From: Clonostachys chloroleuca
Taxonomy: Eukaryota > Ascomycota > Sordariomycetes > Hypocreales > Bionectriaceae
DNA: 64,000 nucleotides
Assembly (NCBI GenBank): GCA_037952775.1
Contig: JBANAY010000003.1
Location: forward strand, 6,820,001 to 6,884,000
Direction of reading: 5' to 3'
The notes beneath the pieces are model-generated. The model worked only from the letters and a program-made list of their open reading frames with translations, made no database searches and was not told the DNA's origin. The first letter of the stretch is position 1. Each line of letters opens with the position of its first letter. Shown here piece by piece: positions 10,030 to 21,212 of the stretch. Position numbers and translations under genes: made by a program.

Positions 10030-10240
10030 GTGATCTCGGATAGATATTGAGAATTGCAATCTTTTGGGGCATTGGAGCTCGAGTAGTTTGACTTACACAA
10101 TAAAAAACAGCAATCGAAGATGCTGGGCCTGACATCTGAACACAATGTGAGGAATGTATCGTTGCGTGAACACAGAATGTACATGTCTATTTGATTATGA
10201 ACGATTTAATTTTGATTTTTTTTTTTTCGTTTCGTTTTGA

Positions 10241-11349
10241 CTACCGCCAGTAAGTAGGAGCTTCCCCCCTTGCCCTTGCCCAGCCCTTCTCGAGAGCTTC
10301 TACCACAGGCTCTGGCAGAGGTCCCTTCTCGAGGGCCTCGACATTCTGCACCAGCTGGTCGTAAGAGCTAATGCCGATGATCACACCGTCATTACCGCCC
10401 TTGGAAGCCGGCTTCAGCTTGCTGTGGTGGATACACCAGCGCAGGCCGACCTCGATCAATGGGATACTGTGCTCCTTGGCGACCGGCTCGATAATGGCCA
10501 GGGCCTCCATCGTCGACTGCTTGAAATAGCGCTCCATGTAGAGCTTTCCGAGGTTGTTGGTGCTGCTAAACCGGCCCTCGGCGGGCTGCTCGAGAGTGGA
10601 ATACTTTCCGCTGAAGAGGCCAGCGGCGAGGGGGTTGTAAATCACAAGGTCAAGCCCGAACTTGCGCAGGCAAGGCTCCAGCTCGGCTTCAAGGGCCCGG
10701 GCTAGTTGTAGCTGTTAGTATTCTTGGTCTATTCGAGTTTTGGGGCGACCTGGAAAGCCTGGTATTAGACATACTGATTCCATTGTACATCGCCTGATAG
10801 ATTGTAGGCTTGACGAACCCGCTGCCACAAAATCAGCTACAATGGACCTGCTAAGGTGCACCGTCTCATTACTTACCGACGCTCGCAGATGCCGACAATC
10901 TCAGCAACCTCCCAGGAAGCATAGTTGCTCAAACCGAGCTGCTTGAACTTGCCCTCTTTGTACAGCTGGTCGCATGCCTCAAGGGTCACCTCATAGCTCG
11001 TGGCACGGTCAGGTGCGTGAAGATAGAAGATGTCGGCGGAAGTGACACCCAGCTTCTGCAAGCTCACGTCCCAGGATGCTCGCAGTTTCTCCGGGGCGTG
11101 ATCTCCAGGGCTTGACGGCATGCACTTAGAGGCTATTTTAAAGCCACGCTCCTTGAAACCGGCCTCGCGGGTAAAGCCTTCCTGCTTGCCGGCGACGTAG
11201 AGGGCAGCCGTGTCGAGCTCGTTGTAGCCCTTGGAGGTGAGGAAATCGAGGCACTTCTTGTACTCGTCGAGAGAGGTGATGCGGGCGCCGGCGGTGGCAT
11301 CGGGACCAATTGTCATGGTCCCAAGGATGAGACGGTTCTTGGTAGCCAT
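10241..11349 (-). CDS. Aldo/keto reductase, AKR7-like, 326 aa
   Basis: Three exons, complement(join(10241..10701,10775..10821,10877..11349)). The 47-bp middle exon encodes GFVKPTIYQAMYNGI and is missed if only long open frames are read. The joined protein gives VGICERRGFVKPTIYQ and CLRKFGLDLVIYNPLAAGLFSGKY, characteristic of aflatoxin-aldehyde-reductase-type (AKR7) enzymes. The catalytic tetrad is visible: Asp and Tyr in ELDTAALYV, Lys in FKIASKC, His in IFYLHAPDR. The NADPH-binding end is IIGISSYDQLVQN. It probably reduces dialdehydes or other reactive carbonyls in the cytosol. A link with the nitrogen genes is not evident. Confidence 0.9.
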
Positions 11350-12070
11350 GGTGAATGCGACGAGCGGCTCAATGCGATAGGGACAGGGGTGTTTGGTATC
11401 AGCGATTCCAGGTTCTGGGATGTGATCTTGAGAATCACAGGAATCAGGGGGAGCGAGACCGCGTTCTTACATATCGTCATCAATAACCGCGCTCTTCCCC
11501 TCCGCACTTCCCTCCGAGCGAGCATCGGAGGGTAGTGCGACAGGTTTTTCTCCACAGCAGATGAGGGGTTTGCGTTTGGGGACTCGAGGGAGAGACTTGA
11601 AAAGATGGAGACGGAAATTTAGTCCCGGTTGCTGATCGTCACCTGAGTCAAGCAAAGCACAAGGGTCATATTGACAAACTCAGCTCGAGATTTAGGGTCC
11701 CATTTCTCGCTCCATGCTATGATTGGCTCAGGACCTGGCATCTCTCATCTCATGCCCCATGTATCCATATCTCGTACCCCGATCGTTTTGTGTTTGTAGC
11801 TACGGCTTACGTCTTTTGCCCGAGTTCGGCAAAGAAGGTAATGGCAGGAAGGCAAATAATTGAGAAACTTGAGAAATTAATTAATTGATAAACAATAATG
11901 CTTGATACCATGGCGTACATGTGAGCCACTTTCTTGGAAACACCCTTTAGCGATTCCCTCCAGGCCTCATTTACATTGTCCCTTCTTTTGTATTGTTGAT
12001 CGGTTCCCAATATCAGACGATCAACCAAAGAGATTCTTTTCTAGTATCAAGAACAAATTCATAACACAAG
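11350..12070. other. Intergenic region, no gene seen
   Basis: Holds the promoters of the divergent reductase and dehydrogenase-like genes. Reverse-strand open frames here carry no recognisable domain. Confidence 0.4.
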
Positions 12071-14057
12071 ATGAGCGGACAGCAAAGGTCATTAGGCTTT
12101 GCAGGCCTTGGGGCCATGGGTTTCGGCACGGCTTCAAACCTTCTGAAAGCTGGCTTTCAAGTCAATGGCTTCGATGTTAACCCAACTACGTTGAAAAACT
12201 TCAAAGAGCTCGGTGGCTCTGCGTCTACAACTGCCGGTGAGGCTGGTGCTGACCAGAGCTTGTTCCTAATCATGGTCGCAACACCCGCCCAGGTTGATTC
12301 TGTCATCTTCGGAGCCGATGGGGTGTTGAATACTCTTTCTATGGGAGGCGTGATCTGTTTGTTAAGCACCCTCCCCCGTATACGTCTTGACCTTGCGCGG
12401 TAGACTGGATGCCTCCGGAAGGGCGGACATCAAGCTTGTGGATTGCCCGGTATCAGGTGGTGTTGTGGGCGCCAATGCGGGCAAGCTAACTGCAAGTTGT
12501 TTTGTTCAAGAGAGATAGGTGTAAGTTTTCTAACGCGATTCATAGATCATGTTGGGCGGCGACAAAGAAGATTTGGATCAGGTCTACCCTGCACTACAGG
12601 CGATTTCTTCCCCTGGTAGACTCTTCAGGTGCGGCCCTCTGGGATCGGCCAGCACTGTCAAAATGTAAGACAAACATAGAAACAAACAAGAACAGCTCAA
12701 AACTGACATGAAATCTTAGGCTTAATCAACACCTTGTAGGAGTACATATTGTGGCTGCTGCCGAGGTCATTGCCTTCGCTAAGGCTCTTGGCCTCTCCTC
12801 CAGAGAGGCGTACGGTATTCTGACCAGGAGCGAAGCTACAAGCTGGATCATGAGCGACCGAGGTATTTCAATGCTCAATGCCGACTGGTCTCCTAAGTCT
12901 GCCATCAGCATCTTTACCAAAGACCTGGTATGCCTTATAATCCCCCATATCAATCTAACGTCTCTAATATAAGTTGAAATGGCAGGGAATCGTCAATGAC
13001 ACCGCCAATGAATTGTCTGTGCCTTGCCCTATTGCTTCCGTTGCAAGAGATGCCTTCCTTGAGCGCGCTGGCCGTGGTTTCGGCCGAGACGACGATGCTA
13101 GTGTCGTATGTAACTACGAAGGCATCACTGGCAAGCCCGTCGCTGAGCCCAAGGGCCAAGCCTCTCTACCCTCACCTCCTTCAGAAAGCCACGGCGATGT
13201 CAAAGTGGTATTTTTCATTAAAGATAGTGATACCGAACTCCTCAGTCTTTCTACTGCCGCTGAGAACAAAGGGCTCATCCACATTTCGGAGCCCTCGACT
13301 GATCTGGATACCAGGCTTAGCGAGCTACTTCAAGGGAGCATTGTCGGAGTTTCTGGCGTTGGAAGCGAGTTTTTGGAGAAGATCAAAATAAAGCATGCTC
13401 AGCTATAGGTCTTTGACTACCAAACATACCGAGCGTCGGATTCCTCAGCTCTCCAAGTAAGTACTCAACCTTCGCGTGAATGTTGAGCTTCTACTGACAC
13501 AACTTTAGATAATCTTTAGCACAGAGAATGAGAACGTTGTCTCGGCGATTAAAGAAGCCCTACCCCGACAGACCGCACCAACCAGAATCTCTGGCCCTGT
13601 AGGGTCAGCATCCTCTATGTGGCTCGCCATCCGCCTCGGTTCACTAGTTCATCTCGTCGCAGCTGCTGAAGCGTTTAGCCTGGCTGTTGCAAAGGGTGTC
13701 TCAACAGAGCTCATCTACAGCCTGATCTCTGGGGCTGCGGGCTCCAGGGACCAGTTTAATCAAGAGTTCCCCAAGATGATGAAACGGGACTTCTCAATTA
13801 GGTCAAATGTCAATTTCACTTTTACGAATGTGATGAAAGACCTGGTACGTGCTCAGCTGTGGAAATCTCGGTCGGTATGAAACTAACACTGTTACCTATA
13901 GGCCATTCTTCAAAAGACAATGAATAGGATCAATTATCCAGGCCGCTTATTTGGAGCTGCTTATCAGACTTTCAAGAGTGTCAACCGCACATTAGAGAAA
14001 AAGGAGACTTCCGCAGTGGCAGTGATAGATTTTTGGATACCGAAATCGTCCGCCTAA
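12071..14057 (+). pseudogene. Tandem 3-hydroxyisobutyrate-dehydrogenase-like gene, disrupted
   Basis: Likely exons are 12071..12491, 12546..12664, 12720..12927, 12986..13456, 13509..13844 and 13902..14057. The first unit has a Rossmann start (LGFAGLGAMGFGTASNLLKAGF), then VDCPVSGGVVGANAGKLT, IMLGGDKEDLDQ and LINQHLVGVHIVAAAEVIAFAKALG, i.e. the beta-hydroxyacid dehydrogenase fold. A second, degenerate unit ends with GSASSMWLAIRLGSLVHLVAAAEAFSLA and a C-terminal helical domain. Fungal two-unit proteins of this type are known; the substrate is unclear. Two lesions break the frame. A net +1 (or -2) shift lies in the C run at 12373-12377, between LLSTLP and VYVLTLRGRLD. An in-frame TAG lies at 13406-13408. 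Intron 1 appears to be a GC-AG intron. It may be a pseudogene, or the shift may be an assembly error; the TAG is harder to dismiss. Confidence 0.7.
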
Positions 14058-14673
14058 TACGACTCAATACATCACTCTTTTGTTATTCTTGTTTGGAGAT
14101 CATCACATTGCATCCAAGTTCACACTCATTTATCTTATTGAAGACTGCAATGTTGATATATATTTCTCAAGTTAAATTTATACAAAGAAGGCTTGCCTAC
14201 TAAATTGGCGAATATCTACATTACATCCCTTCTTACGCTCTTTCTTGGGTTCATGTCTCCAAGTTGGGAATTTCTATTTTACAGTCCCTCACAGAATCTT
14301 GGAGCTTCAGTCTACCAAGATGATGTTCTCTCCTAGCCTTCCCCTTTCAGTTTTCTCCTCTTTGTCATTACCTAAACTCACCATCTCTCACGCTCCACAT
14401 CTCGAGATCCTCAATTCATTTCCACTCTTTCTGAGTAGGAGCCAATGGACTTTTACTACGGGTATGACTTCTTTCCTCCGTCATTTAAGCCTAGTACAAT
14501 CGTCGACCATGCATTTATCTACTACATAAGTAATGATGTACATAGTATTCATGAAATTATAACAGTTGCAAGATTTCCAGTAAGTAGCACGTCTTGATCC
14601 GCATCCAACCAAATAATGAGGACCGACAAATAGGTTTTCGCTGCATGATTACTTCTTAATTTCGTTTCGTTCA
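14058..14673. other. Intergenic region, no gene seen
   Basis: Convergent 3' flanks of the dehydrogenase-like gene and the truncated regulator. The short open frame at 14245-14529 is low-complexity and not convincing. Confidence 0.4.
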
Positions 14674-15809
14674 CTAAAAAACTTCCATTTCAGCGGCCCA
14701 GAGATTTTTCAAATCATTCGAGAGCACCCCTGTCTTCCTGCCACTCGACCTCTGGCATTGGTCAATGAGATCCAATGTCTTTTTCCTCTCCTCCACGCCT
14801 TTCGTCACGAGACCCGCAATATATAAACATTGTGAGGAAACAAGGCTCCATGCGTCAGGTATTCCGGCATTAGCCGTTGAGAATATTTGCCGCCGATGCC
14901 ACTCGATACGACGTTGTGTGGAGAGGAACACCGAGTTGGCCAAGCCGCGAAGTGCAACTGAAGCCGTTTCTTGCTGGCGGTTCAGCGCGAGTATGATTTT
15001 TCTTGCGTTGTATACTTGATTCGCCACGGCTGAGAATTCCCAAGGTCTTCATTAGTTTCACTCATCAGGATCCACCAGAGCCGCAAATAAGAAAGGAATT
15101 ATCGATATAAGGGTCTAAACTTTAGGGAAACGTACCACTGTGGGGGAAGACAAACCACATGGCCTTGAAGTGATTGGAGCCCATCTGCCCAACCTCGGGT
15201 TTCTCAGTCGAGAACCATGCCATACTCGAAGGCAATTTCGCCTTCCAGTCATCTAGTCCCTGATCCAGTTCCGCAGCCTTGGCTTCCCTTCGCTTTCCTG
15301 TAGTATTGTCGTTGCAATAGTTGATGCATTGGCCAAAGATGAAAATAACTCGGTTGGCGACGTCCTCTGGGGTCAGGTGGCTGAAACTAGCGATAGACTC
15401 AGGCGCCCAGTATGCCTCGTCAATGGACATTTGGCGCCCTGTGCGGAGAGCTTCCCACGTCTCGTGCCGATACCAGGTCCAATAGCATGCCCCACGGATT
15501 CCAGCTACGTTGCCATGGACCTGGCGAGTTCGCAAAAGAGATGCAACACCGGTGAGATGGAAGCCGAGGGATTCTCCAACTACGCCAATCATCTCATAGC
15601 TGAAAGGAGGCGATACGTTCCTAGTTAGCTTGAGGTAGCTCGACTTTGGAAGGGGAACATTTGGAGAGGTAAATGGAGAGACTGGGGGCTTACGTCGAAA
15701 GCAGGATACAAGCAGCCAGCATCTCGTCACTCTGTGCATATTCTGGGTGCAGCAACAGGGTGCGGATAGCCGAAAGTGCCAGCCGGTAGTAACGCAATGA
15801 AGGGCGCAT
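14674..15809 (-). pseudogene. 5'-truncated fungal transcription factor (regulatory domain only)
   Basis: Three exons can be joined, complement(join(14674..15029,15136..15599,15694..15809)), giving 311 residues from an internal-looking ATG. The fragment begins with MRPSLRYYRLALSAIRTLLLHPEYAQSDEMLAACILLSTYEMIGVVGES, followed by HLTGVASLLRTRQV and RGACYWTWYRHETWEALRTGRQ. These blocks are typical of the middle of the ARCA-like fungal-specific transcription factor domain. The Zn2Cys6 cluster and the first part of the domain are absent. Reading upstream, the frame hits a stop within four codons, and an unrelated MFS fragment starts about 65 bp away on the other strand. I read this as a broken gene. 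A short expressed product without DNA-binding ability cannot be ruled out. Confidence 0.7.
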
Positions 15810-15875
15810 GGCCGTCTTCTATAGTGAGTATAGATAGGTCTTTTCTACTTGATGATAACGACTAACCCGTCGTAG

Positions 15876-16908
15876 GTGCCGCTTCCATGTCTGGTGCCTT
15901 CTCCGGTCTTCTGGCATTTGGGCTGCAGCAGATGGATGGCATTGCCAATCTTGCTGGCTGGCGGTGAATTTTCCTCATTGAGGGTATCGCTACCGTTGTC
16001 GTGGGCGCAACTTGCTTTTTCCTTTTGCCCGACAGCCCTGAAACCGCAAGCTTCCTCAAACCTAAAGAGCGAAAGTTCCTCTGCCAACGACTGCGACACG
16101 ACGCCGGTACTAAGAGCGGGAAAGTCGATCTCCAGGATAAATTTCACTGGCCTACCATCGTCGCCGCCTTCACCGATTGGAAGATCTGGCTCGCAGTTAT
16201 TATCTACTGGGTATGGCCTTCTCCATTGATCATTATGCATAGTCGGCATAACTAACTTGACGCGTTACTCAGGGTAACACCATCTCCATCTACGGCTTCA
16301 CCTACACTGCTCCTAGTGTCATCCTTGGCCTCGGATACTCTGCCGCCAACGCCCAGCTTCTTACCATTCCCATCTTCGCACTTGGTATGATTGGGACCCC
16401 GCTCATTGCCTTCTACGCCGACAAGCACCAAGCCCGCTGGCCCTTCATCGTCGGTCCGTACTGCATCTCCGCCATCGGCTTCCTCGGTCTCCTTTCCATC
16501 CCCCACCCCCGTCTACCCGGTCTCACTTATGCCTTCCTCTTCTGCATCCCGGTTGGCGTCTACCCTCCCCTCATTGGTCTCGTCTCTTGGGTGGGTAACA
16601 ACCTGGCGCCATCATGGAAGCGAGCCGTCGGTATGGCTCTTCTCATTTGCATGGGTAACTTTGGTGGTGCTATCGGTTCCAATATCTATCTAGAGAATCA
16701 GAAGCCCAACTACTGGCTCGGTTTCAGGTTCGGTCGGGGCATTTCGGTCGCTGCTATCATCGCCACTGTTGTTCTCAAAATTGAGAATCAGCATCTCAAC
16801 CGCCACAAGGAGGCTGAGGGCACGGAGGAGGAGGTTCGCGCCAAGTACGGTGACGAGGAGTTGACCCAGATGGGAGACAAGAGCCCCCTCTTCAAGTACA
16901 TCGTCTAA
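15876..16908 (+). pseudogene. 5'-truncated MFS transporter (Dal5/anion:cation symporter type) with internal stop
   Basis: Exons 15876..16210 and 16273..16908. The fragment starts at an intron acceptor (CTAAC branch point then CGTAG, 15861-15875) with no upstream exon before the adjoining truncated regulator. It encodes GAASMSGAFSGLLAFGLQQMDGIANLAGWR, then an in-frame TGA at 15965-15967 where the family has tryptophan in WRWIF. It continues with IFLIEGIATVVVGATCFFLLPDSPETASFL and the whole C-terminal half, ending SPLFKYIV. About seven helices remain; the first five or so are gone. Anion:cation symporters of this type carry allantoate, nicotinate and similar acids. Truncation plus the stop make it a clear pseudogene. 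Confidence 0.8.
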
Positions 16909-17747
16909 GAGATTGATTCTTGTACAACGTCTCTCTATCAATACGTGTTGGATATATGGTGCACAGGCAACACATGAGACAGATAATCTCGTTCAATCCA
17001 TTAGGGGGACACATGAATGTTTGCATTAGAATGCTGTTCAGATCTACGGCCTTTCTCTCCTCTGTGAGAGGGTGGCTATGATTGCAATATATATCACATC
17101 CTCTTCAATTATTAAGAAACCGGCTTCACATTCACATCGAATATAATGCTATCGGAAGTGTTGTCAGCTAGCTAGCGCGCTGCTTGATGGAGAGAAAGGA
17201 TAAGGTGCTCTGAGATACCAATCGATGAAAGGGTAAGAGGGAATTAATATACCCCCCTGCACAGCAATTTTAATGTCACTGGAAGGGTTGTCAAAGAAAA
17301 TGGTGGGTTACATGTAGCGCATAGAGATCTGACTGTACCCATCATCACTTATAAAAGTATTATGACTCGACGCCGGAGTGTGCCTGTGGCTGTGTATTGT
17401 CTAAGCGCGGGAAGATCAAGGGCAAATGACGGCTTACTCTAAAGATTTTAACTGGGCACTTACTATATAGGTCTTGTTTTTCTTGCACATAGATGATAAT
17501 TTAAGAAAGATGGGTTATTATAAAACAGAAGAGCGACAGATGGTAGTAAAAGCCAGATCATAGCATATTCTGGAACGTCATGCTTACATCAAGTTGCCCT
17601 ACACTGTGATGGGCTCTCCTCTACAACTCTTCCCGGAATGTAAACATCCCTCTATCGCATCTTCGGTAAGTCCATCTTACTTAGGAGTGCAATTCTCACC
17701 AGCCTGCCTGTTTCATCCTCATTCCACCGAGATTCGCTTCCAGCCAT
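16909..17747. other. Intergenic region, no gene seen
   Basis: AT-rich convergent 3' flanks. I see no open frame of note, no repeat and no RNA gene. Confidence 0.45.
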
Positions 17748-18546
17748 CTAATTATGTTCAGTAATAATAATACGACGACGAGGTCCATCAATCAGGTCAA
17801 GTGCATTTTGTTGTCCCTGAAGCTCCAATTGCTTCTGGGCCTTGTGCGCATTTAGCCTTGTCTGAGCTGCGCCACGACACCGCGCAGAAGCCTCGTCAAT
17901 GCGACGCTGGAGCTCGGGCGGACACCTTGCGAGAAAGACGTGGCGCGGGATGGCACCCTTCTCAGGCCAGATGCCGTAGTAACGCAAGGCGTGGTTCAGT
18001 CCGCTCAGGTGCTGGTCAATGTCGGCGCAGAATTCAACCGACATGAAGTCAGCAAATCCTATGAAGCTAAGCAAGGGCATTCCGCCGTACGGAAGTTGCT
18101 TAGCTCGTGGGTTTCGCACCACTACTTTATGGTCGAAATAGAATCCCTCCAGGGCAGCCTTGAGCTCGAAGTCGGCCATGTCGTCCGCCGAGAACATCAT
18201 GTTACCCTTGTGGCTTCTTTTCCCTGCAAATGATGTAAGTTACAAGATGCGAACCTGATGCGAGACGGGGCAACAACATACAGACATTATCATCGACGCG
18301 GAAATGGCAGGCATCTAAGAAGCTGGAGAAGGCTTCTGGTGTGATATAACCAGTCCCTTGTGGGTCAAGCTTGGAGAAGAACTCCTTCATCAGGCTATTA
18401 AAGGAAGGCGTCCCGTTCCCATTCGAGTAAAACATGTGTTCGTTCCATTGCGAAGCGGGAGCGGCAGGCTGTTTGGGTGGTGATGGGAACCCAGGCGGCG
18501 CGCTCGGGTGCGCCGTGTTTGCCTGCTGGTTCCCTTGATATTGGTA

Positions 18547-18585
<39 letters not shown>

Positions 18586-18651
18586 TTGCTGAGCATAGCC
18601 AGGTGGTGGCCCAGGGGGAGGCTCGTACTCTTCGTAGTATTGTCCCGACAT
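17748..18651 (-). CDS. Q/P-rich conserved fungal protein with EF-hand-like segment, 281 aa
   Basis: Two exons, complement(join(17748..18223,18282..18651)); the join reads VDDNVWKRSHKG. The N terminus is low-complexity: PPPGPPPGY, then a glutamine run of about fifteen encoded by alternating CAA/CAG codons, then a Pro/Ala-rich part. SFNSLMKEFFSKLDPQGTGYITPEAFSSFLDACHF reads like an EF-hand-like helix-loop-helix. The C-terminal half (ADFELKAALEGFYFDHKVVVRNPRAKQLPYGGMPLLSFIGFADFMSVEFCADID) looks like the conserved fungal domain catalogued as DUF7514. No function is known to me. The polyQ tract is probably variable in length between strains. Confidence 0.82.
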
Positions 18652-19625
18652 TGTGCTGCTGTTGGGAATGATATCGTCAATGCCGGTGCGACAGCTGCTA
18701 CGATAAAATCAGACGTATTCAGATTGATGAGAAGGAAGCAGCTTGACTCTCAGACAGGCGAGGGGCTCGACTTGTCTCAATAGATTCCTTCCTATCGACG
18801 AGCCTAGACTTGGAACAGCCAGAGCTAAGGCCGACCTCGTATTAGTCCTATGGAGAATGGGCTAGTCTAGAGCACGATCTATTGAGGTGGCAATTAAGGG
18901 TGCGGTGGAGACGATCTTTAAACACAAGCAAGTGGGTGACATTGAAACTGAGACACTCAATCGTTAAGCTGCTTATTTTCAAGCCTACGAGCGGTATGTT
19001 GCAATTATTGAGTATTAATAATACACACTCAGGAGGTAATACAGCATATACTGTCAATTTATTTCTTTTTCATACTAGTGAACTTTTCTATTCATCACTG
19101 AAAGTAGTCTATTTATCATAACTCTTCCGTTAGCTGTCTCATTTCTCTTGTCGCCACTTAAAACAAGGTCACAAAACTACCTAGTTGATCATGTCAATTC
19201 GGGATGACTTGGGGAAATGTAAAATTATCCGACTTTGAAAGCCTCTATGGCCAGGTCTATATGAATCTTATCCTATGTATAGAGAGCAAACGGCGAGGCT
19301 CTTGCATAAGGAGCCGCGAAGCCCTCGCCCGGTTCACGATGGGCACTATGGTGGAGTTTAAATTGCAAATACGCCAATATCAGGTAATATAGTTGTTTTA
19401 GGATAGAGAAAACAGTATATCCCCATTGTAGCATCGCAACATGTTTCATCAATTTCTTTTCGCCGTAGCGATGGGTATGTTCCTATTCGCCTTCCTTGTT
19501 GTATGGAGCAGTCCGCATGTATCTGAACTCAGCCCCGACAACAGTCAGAGGATTTTGCTCATATGCCACAAGTAATTCTAACCACGGTCGCAGAACCACT
19601 CGCAGCTCTAGCACTGAATTCAAGC
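18652..19625. other. Intergenic region, no gene seen
   Basis: Short open frames only, none with recognisable domains. This is the promoter side of the Q-rich gene and the 3' flank of the small membrane protein gene. Confidence 0.4.
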
Positions 19626-20111
19626 TTAGACCCCCCATCGAGCAAGCTTTTCTTGTCCCGCATCGGTGAACATCAACTTCCCGTTGATGTATCCGACGAC
19701 CCAGATAAAAGGATACCTTGCATGCCACCACCAGAAATTCTCAGCGGCTCCGAACCAGCCAAACACCAAATCCAAGTTGTAACAGAGATTGTTGCATGTT
19801 CCCAGCACCAGGACGCTAAGAATTGCTAGGAAATGAACCGCTTTGTTGCCGTAGATATTGTCAACAAGAAAGTAGTTCACAAGTCCTGACAGGGCACCAG
19901 ACATTCCCAAAGGACAGAGGACGAGCGTCCACATCACTTTCGGGAACATGTCGCGTAGTCCGGAGAACACAGCGATGCTCACTGCAAGCATCGTCACCTC
20001 AAAGATGAAAGTGGCAATCCAGAAGAGGATAAATGGCCTAAGATATATATGACGGCGTTTTTCGGCCTGAGGAGCATCTCCCTCCGGAGTGATCATGACT
20101 TGATATGCCAT
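19626..20111 (-). CDS. Small multi-spanning membrane protein, 161 aa
   Basis: Single exon with a short hydrophilic N terminus (MAYQVMITPEGDAPQAEKRRHIYLR). Hydrophobic segments follow at about residues 26-49 (PFILFWIATFIFEVTMLAVSIAVF), 60-84 (MWTLVLCPLGMSGALSGLVNYFL), 91-114 (AVHFLAILSVLVLGTCNNLCYNL) and a weaker aromatic one (GAAENFWWWHARYPFIWVVGYING). I do not recognise the family. The hydrophobic pattern and natural start and stop argue for a real gene, probably in the plasma or an internal membrane. Neighbours give no functional clue. Confidence 0.6.
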   Translation of the reverse strand: MAYQVMITPEGDAPQAEKRRHIYLRPFILFWIATFIFEVTMLAVSIAVFSGLRDMFPKVMWTLVLCPLGMSGALSGLVNYFLVDNIYGNKAVHFLAILSVLVLGTCNNLCYNLDLVFGWFGAAENFWWWHARYPFIWVVGYINGKLMFTDAGQEKLARWGV

Positions 20112-21212
20112 ATTTATTGAGACTCTTCAAAAACCTTATTGCGTATTCAAAAAAGGTCTTCACACTTCATATCCGGGAGTCGCTTGAGGCAGGCTGATTG
20201 CATTCGTGAGTTGTTAAACGAGTTGCGGATGGATCAAGGAAGGAAGGAAAAAGGGTGTTGCTGGAAGGAGATTGGTCCGCCTTTTCTATCTAAGCATCCC
20301 GGAAAGAGGAGAATATATAGATAAGAAATTGTAGTAGCTAGTTATCCCTCTACGGAGGCCGTGTACATTAGATCCTCGGCATTGTTTCGTTGCATCAGGG
20401 AAGCAAAGGATGAAGTCAATTCCGAACGCCGTCTCTGCAAGTTTCATCCACCACTTATATGTGTCTATTATACGAGTTGGACGGAGCAATTACATAAAGC
20501 TGTCCGACCACCGCAAATATGGTCGCAATCCGTTGTAACAGCGAATCTTGACATAATTCGTTAGCTGTGGAGGATATGGGTCCCGGAAGTGTCGAGCCTC
20601 GGCAGAGAACGAACTCTCCACCATTAATACCTTGGTCGTTACTCGTTTAGTAAAATTAAGGTCATGTATCGCACACCTCACGTTAGATCAGGAAGCTAGT
20701 ATCTAAAATCAGCTATACTCTTTGATACACATGCAATAAACAGTATTCATGAGATCCAAGTCCGGTTGAATTGCCATGTTCCTCGAAGTGACAACTGGTG
20801 ATGACGATCTCACGCTGCATAGAAAAACTCTCCATATTTTTCTTTATCTCTTCGAACATATTTACACCTACTTCGATCCGAGATACAGACTAAAAACCCT
20901 CCATTTGATATCTTATCTAACAAGGAGGCGCTTCCTATGACAAAACCTCAACTTGGTGCAGGGTAGGTGGGAATGGGACGGGATCCGGTTCATATCATCC
21001 GGCTCTGAGATTGGGTTTCTATTCTGTGGGGTTATGACATCGAATGTGACAGAAATGGCATAGATAAGTTCCGCCTGGCTAATGAGAGGAACACCGAGAT
21101 AAGCATTCCCCACCGGAAGGGCGAAATCGATCAAAAGGCCGGATGTCTGCCATCTACGATCTCTTATCCGGTCGCGATCTCTTCAATCCATGCTCTGACA
21201 TCCGCACAATTA
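20112..21212. other. Intergenic region, no gene seen
   Basis: About 1.1 kb between divergent genes. Short open frames lack domains. It presumably contains the promoters of the small membrane protein and the Zn2Cys6 regulator. Confidence 0.4.

Noticed and set aside
12071..14057. Stop-codon reassignment (TAG read as an amino acid), suggested by in-frame TAGs here, in the helicase and in the transposase
   Set aside because: Intact genes in the window, for example the permease ending at 8277, use TAG as their normal terminator at the expected family length.
18539..18600. CAA/CAG run as a possible CRISPR or regulatory repeat
   Set aside because: It encodes the polyglutamine tract of the Q-rich protein in frame.
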